From JAJDIA01 sp031555145 (GTDB lineage Bacteria; Bacteroidota; Bacteroidia; Bacteroidales; Tannerellaceae), in assembly GCA_031555145.1 (NCBI GenBank), contig JAVBUR010000019.1, positions 1 to 16,137 of the forward strand: a stretch of 16,137 nucleotides of DNA, read 5' to 3'. Made by a program: the position numbers and the translations under genes. This document shows positions 1-6,438 of the stretch, in pieces. Below the pieces are notes generated by a model. It was not told the DNA's origin. It saw only the letters and a program-made list of their open reading frames with translations, and did no database searches. Position 1 is the stretch's first letter. Each line of letters begins with the position of its first letter.

Positions 1-1
1 A

Positions 2-176
2 TGATAGGATCACCATCGTTAAAATATGTTTACAAATGCGTCGAAACCCGCATCAAATCAGGCATGATAGGAATGCCACCCTGGTGATAGGATTACCACC
101 TTGGTATTTATATCACACGTGAATGATAGATTTACCACCCATTGCGAAACTATCATTACCTAACAGAATCACCGCC
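2..176. repeat. Degenerate ~20-bp direct repeat cluster
   Basis: Units related to TGATAGGATTACCACC recur at 2-18, 65-84, 85-104 and 124-143, with a weaker match at 161-176. The copies at 65 and 85 are directly abutting 20-mers differing at a few positions; the other copies are separated by about 63, 39 and 37 bp, roughly multiples of 20-21. The 305 bases before the first gene hold this cluster, a small stem-loop at 172-184 (CCGCC-TGC-GGCGG) and a promoter box. No coding frame here looks real. The cluster may continue beyond the left edge. What it does is not known; it could be an operator cluster or a decayed minisatellite. Confidence 0.6.
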
Positions 177-184
177 TGCGGCGG
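172..184. other. Short GC-rich stem-loop upstream of the FKBP pair
   Basis: CCGCC and GGCGG flank a 3-nt loop TGC, giving a perfect 5-bp GC stem in an otherwise AT-rich leader. No T-run follows on either strand, so it does not look like a simple intrinsic terminator. It lies about 80 bp upstream of the candidate promoter box and may be a chance structure. Confidence 0.3.
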
Positions 185-266
185 CAAGAATAAGCCTTCC
201 ACGCTAAATTAATGTATATATGTTTTAATTCATCCCAAAAAAAGAGATTCATATGTGGCTTTTTAT

Positions 267-274
267 TACTTTTG
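267..274 (+). promoter_or_regulatory. Candidate -7 box for the FKBP pair
   Basis: TACTTTTG matches the Bacteroidetes primary-sigma -7 consensus TAnnTTTG exactly. It would place the transcript start near 281, about 25 nt before the ATG at 306. No clear TTTG -33 element is seen 19-21 bp upstream. The box lies inside the longer frame that opens at GTG 255, which argues against that earlier start. Confidence 0.5.
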
Positions 275-305
275 TCGCTCGAAATCAGAAGACAACAAAA
301 AAAGT

Positions 306-890
306 ATGGACAAAGTAAGTTATGCACTTGGGCTGAGCATCGGGAACAATTTTCAGAACTCAGGAATCCAGGCACTGGAAATAGCCGATTTTATGCAAGG
401 GTTGAAAGATGTGCTGGAATATCAGAAACCAGCGATCTCTTACGACGAAGCAAAACAGGTCATCAACGAATATTTTATGAAACTTCAGTCGGAAAAATTG
501 GAGATCAACAAAAAAGCCGGCGAAGAATTTCTTTCTATCAACAAACACAAGGCCGGTGTTGTTACACTACCGAGCGGGCTGCAATATGAGATCCTGACAA
601 AAGGAACCGGCAAGAAGCCACTGGCTACCGATAAAGTAAAATGCCACTACCACGGCACACTGATCAACGGAACAGTATTCGACAGTTCCGTACAACGCGG
701 CGAACCGGCCGTATTCGGTGTATCGCAGGTAATACCCGGCTGGGTGGAAGCACTCCAGTTGATGGAAACAGGATCTAAATGGCGGTTATTCATCCCCTCC
801 GGCCTGGCCTACGGCGAACATGGAGCCGGCGAAGCCATCGAACCCAACAGCACGCTCGTATTTGACGTTGAATTACTCGACATCGTATAA
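306..890 (+). CDS. FKBP-type peptidyl-prolyl cis-trans isomerase, cytoplasmic FklB-like
   Basis: A 194-aa peptidyl-prolyl isomerase that speeds cis/trans isomerisation of X-Pro bonds during protein folding. Residues 1-75 form the helical dimerisation segment typical of FklB/FkpA-type proteins (opening MDKVSYALGLSIG), and residues about 100-194 form the FKBP domain. The usual active-site positions are visible: Y115, F125-D126, F137, V142-I143, W146 and Y169. No signal peptide is present with the chosen ATG, so it should act in the cytoplasm. The frame is open back to a GTG at 255, but that start would put the candidate promoter box inside the gene and add 17 residues unlike the family; the A-rich stretch just before 306 is a normal Bacteroidetes leader. 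The next gene, 48 bp downstream with no terminator between, is a lipoprotein paralogue, so the two are probably co-transcribed tandem duplicates. Confidence 0.93.
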   Translation: MDKVSYALGLSIGNNFQNSGIQALEIADFMQGLKDVLEYQKPAISYDEAKQVINEYFMKLQSEKLEINKKAGEEFLSINKHKAGVVTLPSGLQYEILTKGTGKKPLATDKVKCHYHGTLINGTVFDSSVQRGEPAVFGVSQVIPGWVEALQLMETGSKWRLFIPSGLAYGEHGAGEAIEPNSTLVFDVELLDIV

Positions 891-938
891 GCGACGCAAA
901 TAACCCGAAATTTTCCACGTATACAGTTTAAATTATAA

Positions 939-1664
939 ATGAATAAAGTACAAATGAAAAAGTTAAGTATCTTAGCTGTTACTCTGATTACAGCAGTCAG
1001 CATTTTCGCCATCTCATGCGATTCTAAACCCAGCGCCAAACTGAATAAAGGAATCGACAGTGCCAGCTACGCCATCGGTCTTGCCAATGGAGCTATGTTC
1101 AAACAAAACTTGTCCACCTTCCCCGGAAAAGACCCGATCAATGTAGACGCCCTCCTGGCCGGCTTTATGCAGGCAATGAAGAATGATTCTTCTGCCATGA
1201 AGATGACTGTGGAAGAAGCACAGACATTCATCCAGGCATTCGTGATGAGAGTACAGGAAGAAGAAACCAACGCAGCGAAAGCTGAAGGTGAAAAATTCCT
1301 CTCTGAAAACAAAACGAAACCCGGTGTAATCACAACCGAAAGCGGATTGCAGTATCAAGTGATCACAGAAGGTACAGGCGAACGCCCTACCGCTGATGAC
1401 CAGGTAAAGGTACACTACAAAGGCACGCTGCTCGACGGCACCGAATTTGACAGCACAGCCCAACATGGCGGCGAACCGTCCGTATTCGGCGTTGGCAATG
1501 TAATCCCGGGTTGGACCGAAGGCCTTCAAATTATGCCCGTTGGTTCGAAGTACATTTTCTGGATCCCCTCCGACCTGGCTTATGGCGTACGCGGAGCCGG
1601 ACAGAGCATCAAACCCAACAGCACGCTGAAGTTTGAAGTAGAACTGCTCGAGATCGTGAAATAA
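939..1664 (+). CDS. FKBP-type peptidyl-prolyl isomerase, lipoprotein
   Basis: A 241-aa paralogue of the preceding gene, exported as a lipoprotein. A hydrophobic signal segment (about residues 8-24) ends in the lipobox AISC with Cys27 as the predicted lipidation site. The residues after Cys27 (DSKP) do not resemble the acidic surface-export signals described in Bacteroidetes, so a periplasm-facing location is the simpler guess. The helical FKBP_N dimerisation segment covers about 38-125 and the FKBP domain about 140-241, with Y160, F170-D171, V188-I189, W192 and Y215 intact. The role is folding help for proline-containing envelope proteins. ATG 939 and an in-frame ATG at 954 (MKKLS) are both possible starts and give the same mature protein. 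A strong hairpin terminator follows 28 bp after the stop. A decayed 3' fragment of a similar gene lies about 100 bp further on. Confidence 0.93.
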   Translation: MNKVQMKKLSILAVTLITAVSIFAISCDSKPSAKLNKGIDSASYAIGLANGAMFKQNLSTFPGKDPINVDALLAGFMQAMKNDSSAMKMTVEEAQTFIQAFVMRVQEEETNAAKAEGEKFLSENKTKPGVITTESGLQYQVITEGTGERPTADDQVKVHYKGTLLDGTEFDSTAQHGGEPSVFGVGNVIPGWTEGLQIMPVGSKYIFWIPSDLAYGVRGAGQSIKPNSTLKFEVELLEIVK

Positions 1665-1692
1665 GTACTACAGTACTACTATCATAGACCGT

Positions 1693-1736
1693 CAGGCAAG
1701 ACTTGCATCTCATGCATTGTCTTGCCTGATTTGTTT
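1693..1736 (+). terminator. Intrinsic terminator of the FKBP pair
   Basis: CAGGCAAGAC (1693-1702) pairs perfectly with GTCTTGCCTG (1719-1728). The 16-nt region between contains an inner TGCAT/ATGCA stem closing a CTC loop, so the whole forms a long hairpin with a small bulge. The T-rich tail ATTTGTTT follows. It lies 28 bp after the stop of the FKBP lipoprotein gene. Confidence 0.85.
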
Positions 1737-1763
1737 GATAGAACATACACTTTTCCAGCCCAC

Positions 1764-1815
1764 CATCCAATCAACCGGCAGCACAGTATAGAAAGTGCTC
1801 GAGATCATCAAGTAA
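1764..1815 (+). pseudogene. Remnant of a third FKBP gene (3' end only)
   Basis: This stretch aligns to the last 58 bases of the FKBP lipoprotein gene (1607-1664): CATC-(C/A)AA-C-AAC near its start, AGCAC in the middle, and GCTCGAGATC just before the stop. The reading frame ends VLEIIK-stop, against LLEIVK-stop in the intact gene, and is broken by an in-frame TAG at 1789-1791. About 25 bp after the stop comes a degraded copy of the same terminator hairpin. Shared order and spacing of coding end plus terminator point to an old tandem duplication of the lipoprotein gene, of which everything upstream has been deleted or has decayed. The similarity is my hand alignment over a short length with small gaps. 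Confidence 0.65.
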
Positions 1816-1840
1816 ACCAATCCCAATTGTCATACAAAGT

Positions 1841-1876
1841 CAGGCAAAACATGCTACAAAGCATAGTTTAACCTAA
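1841..1876 (+). terminator. Degraded duplicate of the FKBP terminator
   Basis: CAGGCAAAAC (1841-1850) matches the left arm of the 1693 terminator with one change, and GTTTAACCTAA (from 1866) resembles its right arm GTCTTGCCTGA with several changes. The surviving pairing is AAAC-ATGCT with AGCAT-A-GTTT around a short loop. Terminator activity is doubtful; it is listed mainly because it supports the gene remnant at 1764-1815. Confidence 0.55.
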
Positions 1877-1936
1877 CCATTTTTGCCATAAGGCACTTTT
1901 TTCTTTCAAAATGATATGCATTTCAAAATTAATACA

Positions 1937-1944
1937 TACTTTTG
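1937..1944 (+). promoter_or_regulatory. Candidate -7 box for the Lrp-family gene
   Basis: TACTTTTG is an exact match to TAnnTTTG and is identical to the box before the FKBP pair. It predicts a transcript start near 1951 and a leader of about 29 nt to the ATG at 1980. No convincing TTTG lies at the -33 position. The box rules against the longer frame that opens at ATG 1911. Confidence 0.5.
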
Positions 1945-1979
1945 ATACTGAAAATCTAATATTCACACACAATAAACGT

Positions 1980-2453
1980 ATGATAGAGAAAATCGATAAA
2001 CTGGACAGGCAAATATTAGACATTATTTCCAAAAATGCCCGCATCCCTTTTAAAGATGTGGCAGAAGAGTGTGGCGTATCCCGCGCAGCTATCCATCAAC
2101 GCGTACAGCGGATGATCGATATGGATGTGATCACCGGTTCCGGCTATCAGATCAATCCGAAAAGCCTCGGGTTCAATACCTGCACCTACATCGGGGTCAA
2201 ACTCGAACGCGGATCGATGTATAAAGATGTCGTCCCCGAATTCAATAAAATACCCGAAGTCGTGGAATGCCAGTTCACCACCGGTCCCTACACCATGCTG
2301 ATCAAGCTCTACGCCCGCGACAATGAGCACCTGATGGAACTCCTCAACTCACGCATCCAGGAGATCCCCGGCGTAACCGCCACCGAAACGCTCATCTGCC
2401 TCCGCCAAAGCATCAAGCGCGAAATACCCATCACGCCGGACGAGACAGAATAA
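1980..2453 (+). CDS. Lrp/AsnC family transcriptional regulator
   Basis: A 157-aa DNA-binding regulator of the feast/famine family. The N-terminus MIEKIDKLDRQIL and the following helix-turn-helix (about residues 22-47, with IPFKDVAEECGVSRAAIHQRV) are the family signature. Residues about 65-140 are the RAM ligand-binding and oligomerisation domain, whose core contains VVECQFTTGPYTMLIKLYARD. Length is typical. Such proteins usually sense an amino acid and form octamers that wrap DNA; the ligand cannot be told from sequence. The start at 1980 is preferred over ATG 1911 because it gives the family N-terminus and leaves the promoter box outside the gene. The gene is a single unit with its own promoter and terminator. 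The 22-bp repeat array immediately downstream is a possible but untested target. Confidence 0.92.
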   Translation: MIEKIDKLDRQILDIISKNARIPFKDVAEECGVSRAAIHQRVQRMIDMDVITGSGYQINPKSLGFNTCTYIGVKLERGSMYKDVVPEFNKIPEVVECQFTTGPYTMLIKLYARDNEHLMELLNSRIQEIPGVTATETLICLRQSIKREIPITPDETE

Positions 2454-2477
2454 ACAACTCGAACCATATATAGCGTT

Positions 2478-2509
2478 AAAGGCTTGTCGGATTCCGGCAA
2501 GCCTTTTTT
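2478..2509 (+). terminator. Intrinsic terminator of the Lrp-family gene
   Basis: AAAGGCTTG-T-CGG (2478-2490) pairs with CCG-G-CAAGCCTTT (2494-2506) around the loop ATT, with one T/G wobble, and runs into a TTTTTT tract. It starts 24 bp after the stop codon. The T tract abuts the first unit of the repeat array. Confidence 0.92.
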
Positions 2510-2642
2510 CATCTAAGAGTTGTCAAAACAGCATCTAAGAGTTGTTCAAACAACATCTAAGAGTTACCCCTGACAACACCTAAGAGTTGGGTCAACAACG
2601 CCTAAGAGGAAAAAGAACAGCATCTAGGCGTTATTTTGAGAG
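2510..2642. repeat. Six-unit 22-bp tandem array (CATCTAAGAGTTG core)
   Basis: Unit starts are at 2510, 2532, 2554, 2577, 2599 and 2621, giving spacings of 22, 22, 23, 22 and 22 bp. The conserved part is ACARC-AYCTAAGAGTTG across the unit junction and the remaining five or six bases vary. Units 1-3 carry CATCTAAGAGTT exactly, unit 4 has CACCTAAGAGTT, and units 5 and 6 are more diverged (CGCCTAAGAGGA, CATCTAGGCGTT). The array fills the space between the lrp terminator and the promoter of the protease-recG unit. The period is close to two helical turns, so a protein bound to each core would lie on one face of the DNA. An operator array is possible; slippage-derived minisatellite DNA is the alternative. 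The unit length is not a multiple of three and no coding frame is apparent. Confidence 0.88.
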
Positions 2643-2663
2643 CGATCCGGCGGCCAATTTTTC

Positions 2664-2691
2664 TTGCAGGTTGTAAAATCTATTATCTTTG
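2664..2691 (+). promoter_or_regulatory. Promoter of the protease-xseAB-ispD-recG unit
   Basis: The -7 box TATCTTTG (2684-2691) matches TAnnTTTG exactly. A TTG at 2664-2666 lies 17 bp upstream, slightly closer than the usual 19-21 bp. The predicted start near 2699 leaves a leader of about 14 nt before ATG 2713. The 22-bp repeat array ends about 20 bp upstream, in the position of an upstream regulatory region. Confidence 0.6.
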
Positions 2692-2712
2692 TAAGCTGGA
2701 AAGAAAAAACGA

Positions 2713-4101
2713 ATGAAAGGGATTATCTATTATATATGTATAGGCGCCTGGCTACTGGCAGGAATGCCGGCAACACCGGTTACGGCAGCCGAAAGTTATG
2801 GATTCAGGGTGTATTTGAAAGACAAGGCCGGCTCGCCCTATTCAACGGAAGAGCCCGAAGCCTTCCTCTCCGGCGAATCCGTCCGGCTGCGGATGGCGAA
2901 AAACAAAGCAGTCACTGAGTCCGACCTCCCCGTCTCGCCTGCCTATATCGAAGCACTGACCACAGAAGGCACTACCCCCATTGCCACCAGCCGGTGGATG
3001 AACACGGTGGTAGTCATCGCACCCGATAGCCTGGTAGCCTGCCGCCTGTCGAGCCTGCCCATGGTCGACTCCGTCAAATGGGTATGGAAAGGTGACCGGG
3101 ACAACAACCTCTGCGAGCGTAACCAGACCGGCCGCCTCGAACCCGACGAACCCGCCCTGAAATCGCCCTATGGCTATGCCGACCGCCAGATTCGGATGCA
3201 CAACGGCAACAAGCTGCACGACAAAGGCTTCCGCGGCGAAGGTATGCGGGTAGCCGTGATCGACGCCGGGTTTGAGAATGCAGATCATATCACGGTATTC
3301 GATTCACTCCGCCTCCTGGGTACCCATAATGTACTCAACCCGGAGCGGACTGTCTTCGAAGACGATGAACATGGCACCAAAGTCCTCTCCTGCATGGCCG
3401 CCAACGCCCCGGGCATAATGGTCGGCACAGCCCCCGACGCTTCCTACCTGCTGATCAAGAGCGAAGACCGGCGGACAGAATATCCCATTGAAGAAGATTA
3501 TTGGGTAGCCGCCATCGAATATGCCGACAGCGTAGGAGTGGACGTGATCACCTCGTCGCTCGGTTATTTCGAGTTTGACGTCGATGAATTAAGTTACACC
3601 CCCGACGATCTCGACGGGCGCACGGCCTTTATCAGCCGTGCTGCCAGCCAGGTAGCCGACCGCGGTATCCTGCTCTTCAGCAGTGCGGGGAACGAAGGAA
3701 GCGGCACGTGGGAAAAGATCAGCTTCCCGGCCGATGTAGCGACGCTACTCACCGTAGGCTCGATCACCGAGAAAAAACAACGGAGCAGCTTCAGTTCGAT
3801 CGGTCCTGCTGCCGACGGACGGATAAAGCCCGATGTCGTAGCACTCGGCACAGGCTGTTGCGTAATCGACGAATTTGGGGCTGTCAGCTACTCCAACGGC
3901 ACCTCATTTTCCACCCCCATCCTGGCGGGACTGGGCGTCTGCCTCTGGCAAGCCCTGCCGACACTGACCAATACGGAAATCATGGACCTGCTCCGCGAAT
4001 CGGCTTCACACTATAAGAAACCTACGGCGGAACTGGGCCACGGCCTGCCCGACATCTACAAAGCCTATAAGATAGGGAACCGATATGTGGCCGGACACTA
4101 A
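2713..4101 (+). CDS. Secreted S8 family (subtilisin-like) serine peptidase
   Basis: A 462-aa exported protease. Residues 1-26 form a signal peptide (MKGIIYYICIGAWLL, small residues TAA before Glu27). The segment 27-175 has no motif I recognise and may be a propeptide-like or accessory region. The catalytic domain covers about 176-455: Asp184 in VIDAG, His220 in HGTKV, oxyanion Asn327 in SAGNEG and Ser398 in GTSFSTP, so the triad is complete. No C-terminal type IX secretion domain is obvious, since the protein ends soon after the catalytic core, so a periplasmic location is likely. Its stop codon overlaps the start of xseA by 17 bases, tying an envelope protease to a DNA-repair operon. The substrate is unknown. 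Confidence 0.92.
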   Translation: MKGIIYYICIGAWLLAGMPATPVTAAESYGFRVYLKDKAGSPYSTEEPEAFLSGESVRLRMAKNKAVTESDLPVSPAYIEALTTEGTTPIATSRWMNTVVVIAPDSLVACRLSSLPMVDSVKWVWKGDRDNNLCERNQTGRLEPDEPALKSPYGYADRQIRMHNGNKLHDKGFRGEGMRVAVIDAGFENADHITVFDSLRLLGTHNVLNPERTVFEDDEHGTKVLSCMAANAPGIMVGTAPDASYLLIKSEDRRTEYPIEEDYWVAAIEYADSVGVDVITSSLGYFEFDVDELSYTPDDLDGRTAFISRAASQVADRGILLFSSAGNEGSGTWEKISFPADVATLLTVGSITEKKQRSSFSSIGPAADGRIKPDVVALGTGCCVIDEFGAVSYSNGTSFSTPILAGLGVCLWQALPTLTNTEIMDLLRESASHYKKPTAELGHGLPDIYKAYKIGNRYVAGH

Positions 4102-5440
4102 TATCCCCCAACAACGCGAAAGCCTGTCGCTTTCGACGCTGAACGCCCGCGTGCGGCAGGCCGTCAGTGGTGCTTTCCCCGAAGGGTGCTGGCTACAGGC
4201 GGAGATGAGCGACGTACGCATCAACAGTTCGTCGGGACACTGCTACCTCGAATTCATCGAGAAGCATCCCACCAGCGGGCAACTGGTTGCCAAAGCCCGG
4301 GGAACAATCTGGGCGAACACCTTCCGTCGCCTCAAAGCCGCCTTCGAAGCCGAGACACGGCAGGCCTTCACCTCCGGACTGAAGGTGCTGGTACGGGTGA
4401 CGGTGGATTTCCATGAACTCTATGGTTTCAACCTTACGGTGCAGGATATCGACCCGGCCTATACACTGGGGGATATGGTACGCCGAAGGATGGAGATTAT
4501 CCGTCGGTTGCAGGAAGAGGGCGTATTTGAACTCAACAAGGGCCTGTCCCTACCCGATCTGCCACGCCGCATTGCAGTGGTCACCTCGCCGACGGCTGCC
4601 GGCTATGAAGATTTTCTGAACCAACTGGTGCACAACAAGGCCGGATTCCCGTTCTACGTCAAGCTCTTTCCCGCCATCATGCAGGGAGAGAAGACGGAGG
4701 CGTCGGTCATCGCCGCCCTCGACCGTATCTATCCGCACCGGGAGTTGTTCGACGCCGTGGTCATTATCCGCGGAGGAGGGGCGACATCCGACCTCAACTG
4801 CTTCGACGCCTACCTGCTGGCCGCCAACTGTGCGCAGTTTCCGCTACCAATCCTGACAGGGATCGGGCATGAGCGCGACGATACCGTCACCGATATGGTG
4901 GCACATACCCGGCTGAAGACGCCGACGGCCGTGGCCGAATTCCTGATCGCCCGGCTCGAACAGGCTGCCATCGAATTGCAGACGTTGCAACAACAGACCG
5001 TCTGGAAAGCAACCGATATACTAGGGCGCCATCAGAGTTTCCTCCAACTGACCGGAAGCCGGCTGCCCGCCCTGGTATTGAGCCGGATCGAACGCAGCCG
5101 TACCGCTTTGCAATCGCTCGCCGGACGACTGCCGCTCACGGCGCGTGACACGCTGGCCCGACGCTCGACAGCGCTCGACGCCCTCCAGAACCGGCTGGCA
5201 ACGGTCACCGTCAGCCGCATGGAAGAGCAAAAGCGGTTTCTCGACCTCACCGAGCAGTATATCCGGCTTTCTTCCCCCGAAGCCATCCTGAAACGGGGTT
5301 ACAGCCTGACGCTTGCCGACGGCCGGATCGTGAAACACGCCGCCGGCCTCCAACCGGGCCAGGCGCTCACCACCCGCTTTGCCGACGGCGAAGTTCATAG
5401 CACCGTGACTGCCGTCAACCTCACCGAAGAACAATCCTAA
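4085..5440 (+). CDS. xseA: Exodeoxyribonuclease VII large subunit
   Basis: A 451-aa subunit of exonuclease VII, which degrades single-stranded DNA from both ends and yields oligonucleotides, in repair and recombination. The N-terminal OB-fold DNA-binding domain is at about residues 12-120 (SLSTLNARVRQAV, then WLQAEMSDVR). The catalytic domain begins near 135 and carries the family signatures RIAVVTSPTAAG (162-173), IIRGGGATSDLNCFD (227-241) and GIGHERDDTVTD (259-270). The region from about 285 to 400 is rich in alternating charged and Leu residues, consistent with the long helical segment that binds XseB copies. Length is typical. The ATG overlaps the protease gene by 17 bp; the small subunit gene follows after 11 bp. 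Confidence 0.96.
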   Translation: MWPDTNIPQQRESLSLSTLNARVRQAVSGAFPEGCWLQAEMSDVRINSSSGHCYLEFIEKHPTSGQLVAKARGTIWANTFRRLKAAFEAETRQAFTSGLKVLVRVTVDFHELYGFNLTVQDIDPAYTLGDMVRRRMEIIRRLQEEGVFELNKGLSLPDLPRRIAVVTSPTAAGYEDFLNQLVHNKAGFPFYVKLFPAIMQGEKTEASVIAALDRIYPHRELFDAVVIIRGGGATSDLNCFDAYLLAANCAQFPLPILTGIGHERDDTVTDMVAHTRLKTPTAVAEFLIARLEQAAIELQTLQQQTVWKATDILGRHQSFLQLTGSRLPALVLSRIERSRTALQSLAGRLPLTARDTLARRSTALDALQNRLATVTVSRMEEQKRFLDLTEQYIRLSSPEAILKRGYSLTLADGRIVKHAAGLQPGQALTTRFADGEVHSTVTAVNLTEEQS

Positions 5441-5451
5441 ACCGATATATC

Positions 5452-5652
5452 ATGTCAGAAAAAGAACTTACATACAAGGAAGCCATCGAGCAACTCCGCC
5501 GCATTGTGGCCGAGATCGACAATAGCGAACTCGATGTCGACGTCCTCTCCGATCGTGTCAGGGAGGCCACCCGCCTGATCAAACGCTGCAAAGAGAAACT
5601 GTATAAGACCGACGAAGAAATCAAAAAAGTATTGGAGGAACTGGAAGGATGA
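5452..5652 (+). CDS. xseB: Exodeoxyribonuclease VII small subunit
   Basis: A 66-aa, mostly helical protein with the XseB pattern: LTYKEAIEQLRRIVAEID at 6-23, then a second helix with DRVREATRLIKRCKEKL. Several copies bind the coiled arm of XseA to make the active exonuclease VII. Length is normal for the family. It starts 11 bp after xseA and its stop overlaps the ispD start in an ATGA arrangement (4-base overlap at 5649-5652), which suggests translational coupling. Confidence 0.95.
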   Translation: MSEKELTYKEAIEQLRRIVAEIDNSELDVDVLSDRVREATRLIKRCKEKLYKTDEEIKKVLEELEG

Positions 5653-6428
5653 AACCCTATGTGATTATTGTAGCCGGGGGTAAAGGACTCCGCATGGGTG
5701 GCGATCTGCCTAAGCAGTTTATCCCCTTTAACGGGAAGCCCGTCCTGATGCATACGCTGGAAAAGTTCCACCGGTGGAATGCGGCAGCGGATATCCTGAT
5801 AGTCTTACCAGTGGATCACCAGGACTACTGGCGAATGCTATGCGCCGAACTCGGCTGCACGATCCCCCACCGCATTGTGGATGGAGGCGAGACGCGCTTC
5901 CACTCGGTAAAAAACGCCATCGATGTTCTTCGCTCAGAAATAGAATACTTCGCCTCTAAGGGGATTCAGGATTATGTCAACTATGCCGATCACACAGAAA
6001 AATCGTGTATTGCTATACACGACGGCGTCCGCCCATTCGTCACCGAAGAAGTTATTGAGGCCTGTTTCCAGCGCGCCGACGAAGAGGGTGTTGCCATACC
6101 AGTCATACCACTTATTGATTCGATACGGAATATAGCACATGACACTTTATCTTTTTCCATAGGCCGCGAAGACTATGTGGCCATACAGACGCCGCAAGTC
6201 TTCTGGTCGAATATCATCTTTGAAGCGTATGAAAATGCCATGTCAGCAGAATTTGGCGGACGCTCCATTACCGGCGGCCCCTTCGCCGACGATGCCTCTG
6301 TAGTAGAGGATACTATGGGATTCCCATTAAACGCCGTCCCCGGTATCCGCGAGAATATCAAGATCACCACCGCCTTCGACCTCATCGTCGCCCGCACCCT
6401 GTTCGATCTCGAAAACGAATCCAGATAG
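5649..6428 (+). CDS. ispD: 2-C-methyl-D-erythritol 4-phosphate cytidylyltransferase
   Basis: A 259-aa enzyme that joins MEP and CTP to make CDP-ME, the third step of the non-mevalonate isoprenoid pathway, in the cytoplasm. The nucleotide-binding loop is AGGKGLRMGGDLPKQF (9-24), followed by DGGETRFHSVKNAI (78-91) and HDGVRPFV (124-131), with late conserved segments IQTPQVF and DDASVVEDTM. The usual length is about 220-235 aa. The extra residues fall mainly between positions 95 and 120, just before HDGVRP, with a smaller insertion near 203-212. The first insertion is encoded by visibly more AT-rich DNA than the flanking genes. The gene overlaps xseB by 4 bases; recG starts 10 bp downstream. The related ribitol-5-phosphate cytidylyltransferase TarI is a less likely alternative. 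Confidence 0.92.
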   Translation: MKPYVIIVAGGKGLRMGGDLPKQFIPFNGKPVLMHTLEKFHRWNAAADILIVLPVDHQDYWRMLCAELGCTIPHRIVDGGETRFHSVKNAIDVLRSEIEYFASKGIQDYVNYADHTEKSCIAIHDGVRPFVTEEVIEACFQRADEEGVAIPVIPLIDSIRNIAHDTLSFSIGREDYVAIQTPQVFWSNIIFEAYENAMSAEFGGRSITGGPFADDASVVEDTMGFPLNAVPGIRENIKITTAFDLIVARTLFDLENESR

Positions 6429-6438
6429 TTCCCTCGCC

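Noticed and set aside
255..305. Upstream GTG start extending the first FKBP protein by 17 residues
   Set aside because: The extension contains the exact TACTTTTG promoter box at 267-274 and does not resemble the family N-terminus; ATG 306 is better.
1884..1902. Hairpin TGCC-ATAA-GGCA followed by six Ts
   Set aside because: The 4-bp stem is too short to claim as a terminator, and there is no intact gene directly upstream to terminate.
1911..1979. Longer start for the Lrp-family protein
   Set aside because: The extra 23 residues cover the promoter box at 1937-1944 and precede the normal family N-terminus at 1980.
2510..2642. CRISPR-like array of short repeats
   Set aside because: Repeat plus variable part totals only 22 bp, cores are degenerate, variable parts are 5-6 bases and there are no cas genes; the same reasoning applies to 15905-16014.
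2713..4101. Type IX secretion substrate for the S8 peptidase
   Set aside because: No C-terminal sorting domain is visible; the protein ends within about 65 residues of the catalytic Ser398, still in the protease fold.
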